IMG/VR virus record: IMGVR_UViG_3300050116_000025
Location: 1 to 34,136 of that record
Strand: one strand, 5' to 3'
Length of the DNA: 34,136 bases
DNA from: a virus
Positions 1 to 8,230 of the stretch are shown piece by piece. The notes under the pieces are model-generated. The model saw only the letters and a program-made list of their open reading frames with translations, made no database searches and was not told where the DNA came from. Position 1 is the stretch's first letter; every line of letters starts with the position of its first letter. Made by a program: the position numbers and the translations under genes.

Positions 1-2
1 TC

Positions 3-1130
3 AACCTTGCGTCTGCCTCCAGCTTTACCGTCGCCGCCGCGCTCATCCAGACCGGCCTGCAGGCGGGCACCCCGACCACGACCGCGACCGTGACCTACGA
101 CGTGCTGCGCCAAGCCTTCCTCATTACCAGCGGCACGACCGGGAGCGCGAGCAGCGTCGGCTACGGCACCGACTCCTCGCTCTCCCCGGACTTCAACTTC
201 ACGGCCACGCTCGGCGCGGTGCTTTCGGCTGGCGCTGCAATCGCCACCCCGGCGGGCGTGATGGCGTCCATCATCGCGGCCACGCAGAACTGGGCGGCAT
301 TCACCACACTGTTCGACCCGGACGCCGGCGCCCCCGGCGGCCCGCTCAAGCTGCAGTTCTCCTTGTGGGCGAGCCAGCAGAACGGGCAGTACGCGTACGT
401 CCCGTGGGACTCGGACCCGACGCCTTCGACCTCAACCAACGACGCCGCTTGCTTCGGCGCACTGCTCACGGCCGCCCAGTACAACGGCACGATCCCGCTG
501 TGGGGGCTGGATCCCACCAAGGCAGCCTTCGTCTTAGGCGCGATCGCCTCGATCGACTTTACGCAGGAAGACGGGCGCATCGATTTCGCGTACTTGGGCC
601 AAGCCGGTCTCACGCCGGACGTGTCCAGCCTCACCGTCTACAACAACCTCGTCGGCAATGGCTACAACTGCTACTGCAATGTGGCCACGCGCACGGCGCA
701 GTTCCAATTCCTGCAGCCCGGGAGCATGCCGGGGGAGTGGGAGTGGATCGACCCGTACATCAACCAGCTCTACTTCAATTCGCAGATGCAGAACGATCTG
801 CTGGTCTACCGCACGTCGATCAAGTGGGTCCCCTACACGGAAGCCGGGTACAACGGCGTGCGCCAGGCGCTGCAGGGCGCCATCGACCAGATGGGGACCT
901 TTGGCGCGTGGACGAATAACGTGGACCTGTCGGGCGCGCAGGACGCGGAGATCACCGCTGCCCTGAGCGCCGGGGCGCTGGCGACGCTGGAGAACCAAGG
1001 GTGGTACCTGAGTGTGACGGACCCGGGGGCTACCGCGCGCAACGCCCGGGCGTCACCAAACATCTATTTCTACTACACCGACGGCGGCAACATCCAGCAG
1101 TTCACCGTCAACGCTGTGGACGTGGAGTAA
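3..1130 (+). CDS. Tail sheath protein, DUF3383-like (5' end outside window)
   Basis: The frame is open from the first bases of the window, so the true start lies upstream; 375 residues are visible. The GTG at 90 is an internal codon, not a convincing start. The protein is rich in short beta-prone segments and carries blocks such as WASQQNGQYAYVPW and the C-terminal YYTDGGNIQQFTVNAVDVE, which fit the DUF3383 family, the contractile tail sheath of AP22/Pam3-like phages. Position supports this: it directly precedes a DUF3277-like tube gene, as sheath precedes tube in these phages. Role inferred: polymerises around the tail tube and contracts on adsorption. Family recognised by pattern and context, not by a search. 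Confidence 0.8.
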   Translation, partial: NLASASSFTVAAALIQTGLQAGTPTTTATVTYDVLRQAFLITSGTTGSASSVGYGTDSSLSPDFNFTATLGAVLSAGAAIATPAGVMASIIAATQNWAAFTTLFDPDAGAPGGPLKLQFSLWASQQNGQYAYVPWDSDPTPSTSTNDAACFGALLTAAQYNGTIPLWGLDPTKAAFVLGAIASIDFTQEDGRIDFAYLGQAGLTPDVSSLTVYNNLVGNGYNCYCNVATRTAQFQFLQPGSMPGEWEWIDPYINQLYFNSQMQNDLLVYRTSIKWVPYTEAGYNGVRQALQGAIDQMGTFGAWTNNVDLSGAQDAEITAALSAGALATLENQGWYLSVTDPGATARNARASPNIYFYYTDGGNIQQFTVNAVDVE

Positions 1131-1133
1131 ATC

Positions 1134-1568
1134 ATGGCAACGCTGACAGTCGCAAACGCCGTCCTCACCCTCACCTGCACTGACCTGGACATCGGGCCCG
1201 TGCAGATCCAGGGCTTCGCTACCGACGACGCCTTCGGCGCGATCGCGGTCAAGCCGGTCGAGGTGATGGTGGGGGTGGACGCCAGGAAGTCCCAGGGCTA
1301 CGTCGCCTTCCTCGTGCCGTTCCCGTTCACCCTGCAAGCTGACTCCCCTTCCGTCGCGATCATGGACGCGATACAGGAGGCGCAGGAAGCCGCGCAGGAT
1401 GCTTACGGGATCGGCGTCAGCCTGTCCGCCCCGGGCTTAGGGAAGCTGTGGACCTTCAGCAGCGACGGCTCGCTCACGGAGTTCCCGAAAATCCCCGCGG
1501 GCAAGAAGCTCATGCAGCCAATGAAGTACGAGATCACCTTCGGCAAGATGATCTCCTCGGTGCTGTAG
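1134..1568 (+). CDS. Tail tube protein, DUF3277-like
   Basis: 144 residues, ATG start with GGAG eight bases upstream, beginning 3 nt after the sheath stop. The opening MATLTVANAVLTLTCTDLD, the central GAIAVKPVEVMVGVDARKS and the ending YEITFGKMISSVL fit DUF3277, the inner tube protein of small-baseplate myoviruses. Tube subunits form the hexameric rings of the DNA conduit inside the sheath. No signal peptide or membrane segment is visible. Sheath, tube, frameshifting chaperone, tape measure is the expected order. Confidence is high for a tail structural role and moderate for the exact family. Confidence 0.78.
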   Translation: MATLTVANAVLTLTCTDLDIGPVQIQGFATDDAFGAIAVKPVEVMVGVDARKSQGYVAFLVPFPFTLQADSPSVAIMDAIQEAQEAAQDAYGIGVSLSAPGLGKLWTFSSDGSLTEFPKIPAGKKLMQPMKYEITFGKMISSVL

Positions 1569-1570
1569 CC

Positions 1571-2086
1571 ATGCGTCGCACTCAAGAAGTAACAATCACC
1601 CAGCCCGGCCGGGACCAGGGCAAGGTGTTTCTGCTTACTGAGATGCCCGCCGAAGAGGGCGAGCTGTGGGCAACGTTGGCAATGGATCTGCTACAGAAGT
1701 CCGGCTTCCTCGTCTTAGAGACTGTCAAGGGCGGCGCAGAGCCCAAGGCAAGTGCGGAGGCACAGGACGAACCCGGCGAAGAGGCCAAAGTGAGCGGCAT
1801 GGCTGGGCTGGCTCTTAAAGTGCAGCCCTTCACGTTTGAGACTGGGCGCGCGCTGCAGGACCAGGCGCTTGATAACATGTGGCGATACGTGCAGTACCAA
1901 CCCAAGGCCAAGGGCCACGCCGCGAAGCCGCCACCGCAGCAGTTGTTCGAGGGCGACGCCTGCCAGATCGAGGAGTGGACGACGCGGCTCAGGCTGCGCG
2001 TGGAGTTCGTGCAACTGCACACAGGTTTTTTTTCAAACGCAAGGCGCTCGACCTCTCAGGACTCTCCGGTGGCGTCGCGCTCCTGA
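1571..2086 (+). CDS. Tail assembly chaperone, short form (gpG-like)
   Basis: 171 residues read in the zero frame from ATG 1571, 2 nt after the tube stop. An in-frame open stretch reaches further upstream into the tube gene but is a shadow. The protein begins MRRTQEVTITQPGRDQGKVF and has an acidic, low-complexity stretch around residues 55-75. After the run of eight T at 2026-2033 the zero frame adds only 18 residues (FFSNARRSTSQDSPVASRS) before TGA 2084-2086. By analogy with lambda gpG and the chaperones of other myoviruses, this short product binds the tape measure during tail assembly. A sequencing error in the homopolymer would make the long form the only product. Confidence 0.7.
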   Translation: MRRTQEVTITQPGRDQGKVFLLTEMPAEEGELWATLAMDLLQKSGFLVLETVKGGAEPKASAEAQDEPGEEAKVSGMAGLALKVQPFTFETGRALQDQALDNMWRYVQYQPKAKGHAAKPPPQQLFEGDACQIEEWTTRLRLRVEFVQLHTGFFSNARRSTSQDSPVASRS

Positions 2087-2256
2087 GGTACGCGAATGTG
2101 CCGCAGACCATCGCGGTAGTCATATCCGCCCGCGGCCTTGCGACTCGCTACGAGCTACAGACTATTTACGGCACTCGCGACCTTTACGACTTCATCGAGA
2201 TCATCGCGGTGGACCTGGAGAACGAGCGGAGGCTAGCGCGTGCCCGAGACAATTGA
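1571..2256 (+). CDS. Tail assembly chaperone, -1 frameshift fusion (gpGT-like)
   Basis: Ribosomes slipping back one base on T-TTT-TTT (2026-2032) would leave the short frame and read 74 further residues to TGA 2254-2256, giving about 228 residues. The extension (starting FKRKALDLSGLSGG and ending ENERRLARARDN) is a well-formed sequence with no start codon of its own near the junction; upstream in that frame the translation looks like a shadow. The fusion ends 17 nt inside the tape measure gene. A chaperone with a frameshift extension just before the tape measure is one of the best conserved arrangements in long-tailed phages. The sequence shows the slip site and overlapping frames; the slippage is inferred. 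Confidence 0.75.
2026..2087 (+). promoter_or_regulatory. Programmed -1 ribosomal frameshift signal
   Basis: A run of eight T at 2026-2033 holds the heptamer T TTT TTT in the zero frame, an allowed X_XXY_YYZ slip site. A perfect 7-bp inverted repeat follows, CTCAGGA at 2055-2061 with TCCTGAG at 2081-2087; its right arm contains the zero-frame stop. The 22-nt gap from slip site to stem is longer than is typical, so its stimulatory role is uncertain. Confidence 0.7.
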
Positions 2257-3718
2257 CAGCCTGACGCTTGACATCGGACTGAGCAGCGAGGAGTTCCAGT
2301 CCGGCGTCAACAAGATCCTCGGCTCGATGGAGCGGATGGGGAGCACCGCGACCGAGACCGGCGAGGGCATGGCGGCCTCCTTCGCGTCGCTTGGCTCATC
2401 GGTCGCGTCCCTCGTGTGGCGCTTCACCAGCCTGTTCCTGGCGTTCAAGAGCGTCGAGGGGCTGGTCGATTATTTCATCAACCTGCAGCACGAGCTCCGG
2501 GACCTGGGTTACGCCGCGGAGTACCTCGGGACGTCGGGCGCCGAGTTGCGGCGCTTCGGCGAGGTCGCGGAGCTTTCTGGCGGCAAGGCGCAGGACGCGA
2601 TCAGCGCGGTGCAGGGACTCAACGCCGCGATCTTCGGCCTGGAGTACCAGGGGCAGGTCTCGCAGAGCCTCGTCATGCTGAATCGCATGGGCGTGAAGTA
2701 CACGGACGAGCACGGGAACCCCTTACCAACGAAGGATACTTTGTTCAATGCCGCGAAGCGTTTGCATGAACGGTTTCCGGATGACAAAACCCAGACATCG
2801 AGGCGCGTGTGGTGGGCGCAGCAGATGTTCCCCGGGGCACCTGGAATTTCTAACGCGGTAGGCGGACCGCTCAAGGAGTTTGAAGACAATTACAAAAAGG
2901 CCACCGCAAGCAACAAAGACATCACCGACAAGCTCATCGATCAGCAGAAGGAACTCGGGCGGCACCTCACCGACGTGGGGTACGGGCTGGAGGATAATGC
3001 TGCGGTAATGCTGGGGACTCTTACCCCTGCGATTGACGACTTAGTAGGCGCCATCAAGGATCTCACCCCCGCGCTCAAGTCGATAGCCAAACTCTTTGAA
3101 TGGGCGCAGTCGATCTGGAATGCCGGGGATACAGGGAAGATGCTTGACGACGCGGACAAGTGGCTTGGCGATAAGGCGGCGGACGCGATGTCGTGGCTTG
3201 GCGGTAAGGCGGCGGACGTAATGTACGCGGGACGTAAGGACAGACTCGCCGCGATTCAGATCCCTCCAAAGGTTGCTGCGCGACTGCCTTCCGGCGTGAA
3301 TCTCGACGCGCTGAAGCTCCTGCACATGGAGGCCGGCGGGTCTGCAGGGGACTCTTCCTGGTCAAAAGCCCTCGTCGCTTACGACTCACTGAAAAATCCA
3401 GCCGGCTATGTTGCTCAAGGTATGTCTAGTGGCCAACTGACGCCTGAATTTATGGGCTCGCCGTGGTTCACAGGTGGTGGGAGGACGGGGTCTCCGTGGT
3501 TCTCAGGCGCTGAGTTGGGCACCCCGGGCGCGAAGAGGCCGCCAGCGGTAGGCGCAGCAGGCTCGAAGCCGACCAGCTCCACGCTCGGTCCGCGCCTCAA
3601 CATCGGCAGCATGACGATCAACACGCAGGCCACGGACGCGAACCGCATGGCCTCTGATGTGAACCGCGCGATCGAGCGCAAGTTCCTGGTCGCGCAGTCA
3701 GACCCGGGGCTGGCGTAG
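2240..3718 (+). CDS. Tail tape measure protein
   Basis: 492 residues from GTG 2240, overlapping the chaperone fusion by 17 nt. It is the longest gene of the tail core and lies between chaperone and baseplate genes, as tape measures do. The N-terminus (DSLTLDIGLSSEEFQSGV) is followed by an Ala/Gly-rich helical region with a hydrophobic segment near residues 45-80 (SLGSSVASLVWRFTSLFLAF). Long helices continue to about residue 330, with imperfect repeats of the type DKAADAMSWLGGKAADVM. The C-terminal IGSMTINTQATD followed by NRAIERKF resembles the end of many phage tape measures. The protein fixes tail length and helps DNA pass the inner membrane. At 492 residues it predicts a short tail. No lysozyme or peptidase motif was seen. 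Confidence 0.85.
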   Translation: MPETIDSLTLDIGLSSEEFQSGVNKILGSMERMGSTATETGEGMAASFASLGSSVASLVWRFTSLFLAFKSVEGLVDYFINLQHELRDLGYAAEYLGTSGAELRRFGEVAELSGGKAQDAISAVQGLNAAIFGLEYQGQVSQSLVMLNRMGVKYTDEHGNPLPTKDTLFNAAKRLHERFPDDKTQTSRRVWWAQQMFPGAPGISNAVGGPLKEFEDNYKKATASNKDITDKLIDQQKELGRHLTDVGYGLEDNAAVMLGTLTPAIDDLVGAIKDLTPALKSIAKLFEWAQSIWNAGDTGKMLDDADKWLGDKAADAMSWLGGKAADVMYAGRKDRLAAIQIPPKVAARLPSGVNLDALKLLHMEAGGSAGDSSWSKALVAYDSLKNPAGYVAQGMSSGQLTPEFMGSPWFTGGGRTGSPWFSGAELGTPGAKRPPAVGAAGSKPTSSTLGPRLNIGSMTINTQATDANRMASDVNRAIERKFLVAQSDPGLA

Positions 3719-4467
3719 TGAGCCTGCTGTTCCCCAACGTGCCGAACCTGCCGGGCGTCCCGCAGCTGGCGCGCACCACGCTGTCGAACGTACCTACGCC
3801 GACCCAGCTCGCGGGCGCGGCGCTGCCGAACGAGAGCTCCGTCATCACGTACGCGGCCGGGCTGGGGCTGTCGACGCTCTTCGGGATGATTTCCGTGTCG
3901 AGCCAGAACCAGTGGGGCATCTTCGACCAGTCTGGCAATGCCGTGTTCGTGCCGGACTCGATCCTGGAGTTCGAGCACCACCCGCGCTGGCGGATCAGCG
4001 ACTTCCCTATCCAGGGGACCGCCTCGTCGCCCACCGCCTACGCCACCTACAACAAGGTGAAACTGCCGTTCGACTGCCGCGTGCGTATGTCCAAGGGCAG
4101 CACGCTCGCGGAACGCAAGGAGTTTCTCAAGACCCTGGATGCGGCGGCTGACTCTATCGCGCTCTACACGATCATGACGCCGGAGTACAGCTACCAGAAC
4201 GTTGACATTGAGTACTACGACGTGGTGCGCACCACGCAGGGCGTGACGGCCGACGGAGCTTATTTCCTCACCGAGGTGGACGTCTACTTCAAAGGGATCA
4301 ACCCCGTGCAGGCGCAGTACTCTTCGACCGTGCTGCAGAATGCGGTGAACCGCTCGGCGCTGCCGTCGACGAACGCGGGCGCGGTGCTGCCGCAGCCGGT
4401 GCCGCTCTCTGTGGTTTCCGTGCTGCCCGACAGCGCCTCGCTCGCCAACTCGTTCGGGAGCCAGTGA
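3718..4467 (+). CDS. Baseplate/tail protein after the tape measure (Dit-like position)
   Basis: 249 residues from GTG 3718, whose G is also the last base of the TAG stop of the tape measure gene. It opens with a Pro/Leu-rich stretch (LLFPNVPNLPGVPQL) and contains a beta-rich core around residues 80-190 (FVPDSILEFEHHPRW, VKLPFDCRVRMSKGS, YQNVDIEYYDVVRT). The tail is low complexity. In AP22/Pam3-type phages the gene here encodes a tube-terminating or baseplate ring protein linking tube and hub, so such a role is likely. The family was not recognised with certainty. The 1-nt overlaps on both sides place it in the tail operon and suggest translational coupling. Confidence 0.6.
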   Translation: MSLLFPNVPNLPGVPQLARTTLSNVPTPTQLAGAALPNESSVITYAAGLGLSTLFGMISVSSQNQWGIFDQSGNAVFVPDSILEFEHHPRWRISDFPIQGTASSPTAYATYNKVKLPFDCRVRMSKGSTLAERKEFLKTLDAAADSIALYTIMTPEYSYQNVDIEYYDVVRTTQGVTADGAYFLTEVDVYFKGINPVQAQYSSTVLQNAVNRSALPSTNAGAVLPQPVPLSVVSVLPDSASLANSFGSQ

Positions 4468-4844
4468 TGCAGGTCGTTCCGCTCTCGCCAGTCCCTTCGC
4501 AGTCACTCTCAGTGAGCCTGGGCGGCCAGTCCGTGAGCCTCGCGATCTACCAACTGGGCCTGGCTCCGGTCGCCGACCTCTACTGCGACCTCGCTGCAGA
4601 CGGGGTGCCGATCGTGAACTGCCGGCGGTGTCGCGCGTACGCGGGGGGCGCTGATGAAGCCCCTCCGTTCCTGCTTCTTGACTCGCGCTACTTGGGATTT
4701 GAGGGCGACTTTCTGTTCGTCGACACCATAGGGGATGCCGACCCGCAGGCTGCGGGGCTCGGCACGCGTTGGCAGTTGCTGTACTTCGCGCCTTCCGACT
4801 TGGCTGCGATCGGGGACCCGACGCAGCAGGCGGTCGCCGCGTGA
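4467..4844 (+). CDS. Baseplate plug protein, Pam3 gp18-like
   Basis: 125 residues from ATG 4467, overlapping the previous TGA by one base; a GTG just before it would add one residue. A compact beta-rich sequence with the segment LGGQSVSLAIYQLG, a central FLFVDTIGDADP and a C-terminal GTRWQLLYFAPSDL. Size, order (directly before the gp27-like hub) and the pattern of a small beta protein ending in W-x-L-L-Y-F fit the cyanophage Pam3 baseplate plug family. Role inferred: closes the central channel of the baseplate until ejection. It contains three closely spaced cysteines (CRRCRAYAG and an upstream Cys), unusual for a cytoplasmically assembled tail protein, of unknown meaning. Confidence 0.65.
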   Translation: MQVVPLSPVPSQSLSVSLGGQSVSLAIYQLGLAPVADLYCDLAADGVPIVNCRRCRAYAGGADEAPPFLLLDSRYLGFEGDFLFVDTIGDADPQAAGLGTRWQLLYFAPSDLAAIGDPTQQAVAA

Positions 4845-5764
4845 GCAGTGGCAGCTACGGGCAGAAGTCCCTGCGGGCCACGCTGATATTGCCGCAGGCG
4901 AATTTCCCCGGTACCCCGAGCAACACGCTGACGCTGGTCGGTTACCGCATGCTCGCCCACATCACCGCTGCCGCTTGTTTCGCCTCTCAGTTGGACCTGT
5001 CTGTGTTCGGCATGACGCAGTCCGACATGAACCAGCTCACGGTCCTGTGGGGCGGACCGGCGGTGACGACGCCGGGCGCGGAAGCCCTCGTGCAGCTCGA
5101 GGCCAGCTCGGACGGCAACCCGCCGTGGACTCAGGTGTTCGAGGGCAACTTTATCGACGCGGCGCCGGACTATACGAACGCACCGAACGTCAAACTGCAC
5201 GTCCTCGCGGCGGTCGCCAATGGCGTGCAACTCGCGATTGCGGCGCCGACCTCCTACCCTGGGGTTGGCACTGACGCGCCGTCTGTCGTCTCGATCGCGC
5301 AGTACTTGGCCGGACAGATGGGCTTCACGCTCGAGCCCAACAACGTGAGCGGGAGCCTGCCGACCCCGTACTTCCCAGGCACACTCATGGACCAGTTCAA
5401 GGCGCTCTGCGAGCACGCCGACCTGGACTTCTACTTCGACGGTAACAACGTACTCGCGATCTGCCCGAAGAACCAGCCGCGCCAGGGAAAGCCGGTGCCG
5501 GTGTTCTCTCCGACTTCCGGCCTCGTGGGGTTCCCCACGGTGCAGCGGTTCGGGATTCACGCAGACGTAATCTTCACCCCGGCGCTCACAATCGGCTCTG
5601 AATTTCAGATACGAGATAGCATTGTGCCTGGCGCGAACGGGCCGTGGTTCGCGGTGGCGATGACGCACGACCTGGAGAGCCTGCAGCCCGACGGCGCATG
5701 GTTCAGCCACATCGACTGCTACTACGGCCCGGCACAGGCAGCCGCAGCCTTGGCGGCCGCATGA
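4841..5764 (+). CDS. Baseplate hub protein, gp27/gpD-like
   Basis: 307 residues from GTG 4841 in a GTGA overlap with the plug stop; the frame is open further upstream but that part is a shadow of the plug gene. The order of beta-rich and mixed segments fits phage hub proteins: an N-terminal barrel with LDLSVFGMTQSDMNQLTVLW, a middle portion with PSVVSIAQYLAGQMGFTLE and LMDQFKALCEHADLDFYFD, and a C-terminal barrel with FQIRDSIVPGANGPWFAV. The L-x-x-L-C-x-x-A-x-L-x-F-x-x-D block is typical of T4 gp27/P2 gpD-like hubs. It forms the trimeric hub carrying the spike encoded next. Confidence 0.75.
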   Translation: MSSGSYGQKSLRATLILPQANFPGTPSNTLTLVGYRMLAHITAAACFASQLDLSVFGMTQSDMNQLTVLWGGPAVTTPGAEALVQLEASSDGNPPWTQVFEGNFIDAAPDYTNAPNVKLHVLAAVANGVQLAIAAPTSYPGVGTDAPSVVSIAQYLAGQMGFTLEPNNVSGSLPTPYFPGTLMDQFKALCEHADLDFYFDGNNVLAICPKNQPRQGKPVPVFSPTSGLVGFPTVQRFGIHADVIFTPALTIGSEFQIRDSIVPGANGPWFAVAMTHDLESLQPDGAWFSHIDCYYGPAQAAAALAAA

Positions 5765-6429
5765 GCGCGAACCTCTCGTACCCGCTGCAGGACCTTTCGT
5801 CCGCAGCGACGGAGTACCAGGCGCTCAGCTTCCTCGTGAACTCTATCCTGGCGAACGTGCGCACGGCTCACCCGGTCAGGGTGCTGGCGGTCTACGACGG
5901 TGGCCTTGGGCCTATCGGTACGATGGACGTGCTGCCTCTGGTGTCGCAGGTCAACGGCATCGGCCAGGGACAAGTGCACAAGACGGTCTACGGGCGCCCA
6001 TACCTGCGTTATCAGGGCGGCACTTCCGCGGTCATTCTAGACCCGGCCGTTGGTGACCTCGGGTTGCTTGTGTGCTGCGACCGGGACATCTCCAACGTGA
6101 TCGCTACGCTCTCAGCCGCGCTCCCCGGATCGCTTCGGCGCTTCAACTTCGCCGATGGCATTTATGTGGGCTGTGCAATGTCTGCCGTAGCGCCAACCCA
6201 GTACGTGCAATTTCTTCCGGCTGCGGGGGGTATTAGGATCGTCTCCCCGGGCGTCATTACGTTCGATGGCTCGAGCATCAACCTCAACGGCGCCACCGTG
6301 AACGGCGCGGGAGAGATACAGGACGCGTTGGGCGTTGTGCTCGGGACGCACGATCACACGCCTGGGACCTACGTCGCGCCAAGCGGCGGCGGCCCGGTGG
6401 TGGGTCTTTCTGGAGAGCCCGTGCCATGA
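5761..6429 (+). CDS. Baseplate spike, Gp138/gpV-like with HxH tip motif
   Basis: 222 residues from ATG 5761 in an ATGA overlap with the hub gene; the open frame upstream is a shadow. The N-terminal half (residues 25-130) resembles the Gp138 N-terminal OB-like domain. It is followed by beta-repeat sequence (VISFDG-like turns, INLNGATVNG) and ends in GTHDHTPGTYVAPSGGG then GLSGEP. H-x-H followed by Gly/Pro-rich sequence at the C-terminus is the signature of membrane-piercing spike tips that bind an iron ion, as in P2 gpV and phi92 gp138. Function inferred: trimeric needle that pierces the outer membrane. Confidence 0.82.
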   Translation: MSANLSYPLQDLSSAATEYQALSFLVNSILANVRTAHPVRVLAVYDGGLGPIGTMDVLPLVSQVNGIGQGQVHKTVYGRPYLRYQGGTSAVILDPAVGDLGLLVCCDRDISNVIATLSAALPGSLRRFNFADGIYVGCAMSAVAPTQYVQFLPAAGGIRIVSPGVITFDGSSINLNGATVNGAGEIQDALGVVLGTHDHTPGTYVAPSGGGPVVGLSGEPVP

Positions 6430-6791
6430 GCGTGCCATACGACACCTTGCTGCTCGACATCGGGACTTGGGACCTGTGCCTGGATGCATTTGGCAACATG
6501 GCGGTCGCCGCTCCGCCCTACGCGATCGCACAGGACGTCTCGAGTGCGATACGCACGTTTCTCGGGGAGGTATTTTATGACACCACCATCGGTGTGCAGT
6601 ACAAGGGCAAGATCCTCGGCAAGAACCCCCCGCTGTCGTTCATCCGCTCGCAGATCGAGGCCGCGGCGCTGAGCGTCCCGGGGGTGGTGTCGGCCGTGTG
6701 CACGATCCAGTTGGTTAACGGGCGCCAGGTGACGGGGCAGGTGCAGTTCGTGGATGTCAACAACGTGACGCAGACGCTCTCACTCTCATGA
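6426..6791 (+). CDS. Baseplate wedge protein, gpW/gp25-like
   Basis: 121 residues, ATG in an ATGA overlap with the spike gene. The sequence contains the gp25-like core: AIAQDVSSAIRTFLGEVFYD at residues 31-50, then a helix (FIRSQIEAAALSVPGV) and strands VSAVCTIQLVNGR and TGQVQFVDVNN. In T4 and Mu-like phages this lysozyme-fold protein, which is not an enzyme, starts sheath polymerisation and sits in the baseplate wedge next to gpJ. The gene is coupled on both sides by 4-nt overlaps. Confidence is high because sequence pattern, size and position agree. Confidence 0.87.
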   Translation: MSVPYDTLLLDIGTWDLCLDAFGNMAVAAPPYAIAQDVSSAIRTFLGEVFYDTTIGVQYKGKILGKNPPLSFIRSQIEAAALSVPGVVSAVCTIQLVNGRQVTGQVQFVDVNNVTQTLSLS

Positions 6792-8230
6792 CGAACGTCC
6801 CACCCACCCTGTTCCTGCCCACCGGGCTGTCGGTGCCGGCCGAGGCGCAGGTCCTCGCGGGCGTCCAGGCGGACATGAACGCCGCGTATGGCGGCAACCT
6901 CAACCCCGCACTCAACACGCCGCAGGGCCTGTGGGCGACGGCGCAGTCTGCCGCTGTTGCGGCGGCCAACGCCATCTTCGCCGCGATCGTCAGCGGCATC
7001 GAACCCGGCACGGCGGTCGGGTTTATGCAGGACGCCATCGCGCGCATCTACTTCCTCAACCGCAATCCCGGCGTCGCGACCGTCGTGCAGTGCACCTGCA
7101 CCGGGGCGGTTGGCACGCCGATCCCCACCGGCGCGCAGGCGCAGGACACGAGCGGCAACCTCTATCAATGCACGGCGGGCGGCACGATTGGCTCGGGCGG
7201 CACGGTGAGCCTGACCTTCGCGAACGTCGTGGTGGGGGCGGTGGCCTGTCCCGCCAGCACGCTCACGATCATCTACCAGGGCATCAACGGCTGGGAGTCG
7301 ATCACCAATCCTGCCCCGGGGGTCGTGGGTGCCGCGATCGAGACGCCGACCGCGCTGGAGTTCCGCCGGCAGAACTCCGTCGCCGGTAACGCCCAGGGCT
7401 GGCAGGCGGCCGTGTACGGCGCAGTGTTCGCGGTGCCTGGCGTGATAGACGCATTCCTCTACGAGAACGACACCGCGAGCCCCATCACCTACGGCTCGAC
7501 TGGGCTTTCGCTCGCCGCCAATTCGATCTACGTGGGCGTGATCGGCGGGGCGCCCGCGGCCATCGAGCAGGCGATCTGGAGCAAGAAGTCCCCGGGGTGC
7601 AACTACAACGGCAACACCAGCGGGACGGTATACGACACGTCCGGAAACTACGTGAGCCCGCCCGCGTACACCGTCAAGTTCAACAACAACAGCGAGAACC
7701 CGGCCAACTGCTACTTCACGATCTCGATCACGAACCTCGCGAGCCTGCCAGCCAATATCGTGGCTCTCGTGCAGACGGCGATCGTGAACCAGTTCACCGG
7801 CCAGACGCAGGGCTTGCCGCGCGCACGCATCGGATCGCAGCTCGTGGCGCTCACCTACGCGGCGGCGGTGCAGGGCGCGGCGGGTGTGGGGATCGTGGTG
7901 CCCGTGCTCTCGATCGGCATCGGCACCGCCTTCACGGGCCTCGCCACGCTCGTCAATGGGTCGGACGTCCTCACCGTCACAACCGCAAGCACCGGGCTTT
8001 TGAGCTTCGGCACGGTCGTCGGCGGGACCGACATCCCGGCTGGAACCTACATCGTGCAGCAGCTCACAGGAACCGCCGGTGGAGTGGGCACCTACCAGAT
8101 GAGTGCGAACGCGACCGGCACCGTGTCGAGCGCCGAGGCAATTACTGGTACCCCTGGGGACGCCGCGACCTTCGGGATCGACCAGGCGCCGACTATTTCG
8201 GCGGCGAACGTCATCGTGAGCCTCGTCTAG
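6788..8230 (+). CDS. Baseplate assembly protein J (gpJ-like) with inserted beta module
   Basis: 480 residues, ATG in an ATGA overlap. It has the gpJ layout: helical N-terminus (TPQGLWATAQSAAVAAANAI), a beta domain around residues 100-170 (GTPIPTGAQAQDTSG), the conserved block ETPTALEFRRQNSVAG near 190, and AVYGAVFAVPGVIDAFLYEN. Residues about 380-455 hold an extra Gly/Thr-rich beta module (VNGSDVLTV, GGTDIPAGTYIVQQL, GTAGGVGTYQMS) before the normal C-terminal FGIDQAPTISAANV. Modules of this type recur in phage fibres and virion decorations but are not part of standard gpJ. The protein forms the outer wedge of the baseplate. Confidence 0.85.
   Translation: MTNVPPTLFLPTGLSVPAEAQVLAGVQADMNAAYGGNLNPALNTPQGLWATAQSAAVAAANAIFAAIVSGIEPGTAVGFMQDAIARIYFLNRNPGVATVVQCTCTGAVGTPIPTGAQAQDTSGNLYQCTAGGTIGSGGTVSLTFANVVVGAVACPASTLTIIYQGINGWESITNPAPGVVGAAIETPTALEFRRQNSVAGNAQGWQAAVYGAVFAVPGVIDAFLYENDTASPITYGSTGLSLAANSIYVGVIGGAPAAIEQAIWSKKSPGCNYNGNTSGTVYDTSGNYVSPPAYTVKFNNNSENPANCYFTISITNLASLPANIVALVQTAIVNQFTGQTQGLPRARIGSQLVALTYAAAVQGAAGVGIVVPVLSIGIGTAFTGLATLVNGSDVLTVTTASTGLLSFGTVVGGTDIPAGTYIVQQLTGTAGGVGTYQMSANATGTVSSAEAITGTPGDAATFGIDQAPTISAANVIVSLV

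Noticed and set aside
3415-4506. Long - strand open frame (363 codons) opposite the tape measure and baseplate genes
   Set aside because: Arg/His-rich low-quality composition typical of antisense shadows in GC-rich DNA, no ribosome site; the + strand genes are clear.
4648-4665. CTGATGAAG on the + strand
   Set aside because: Coding sequence of the baseplate plug gene; no GAAA partner or stems nearby.
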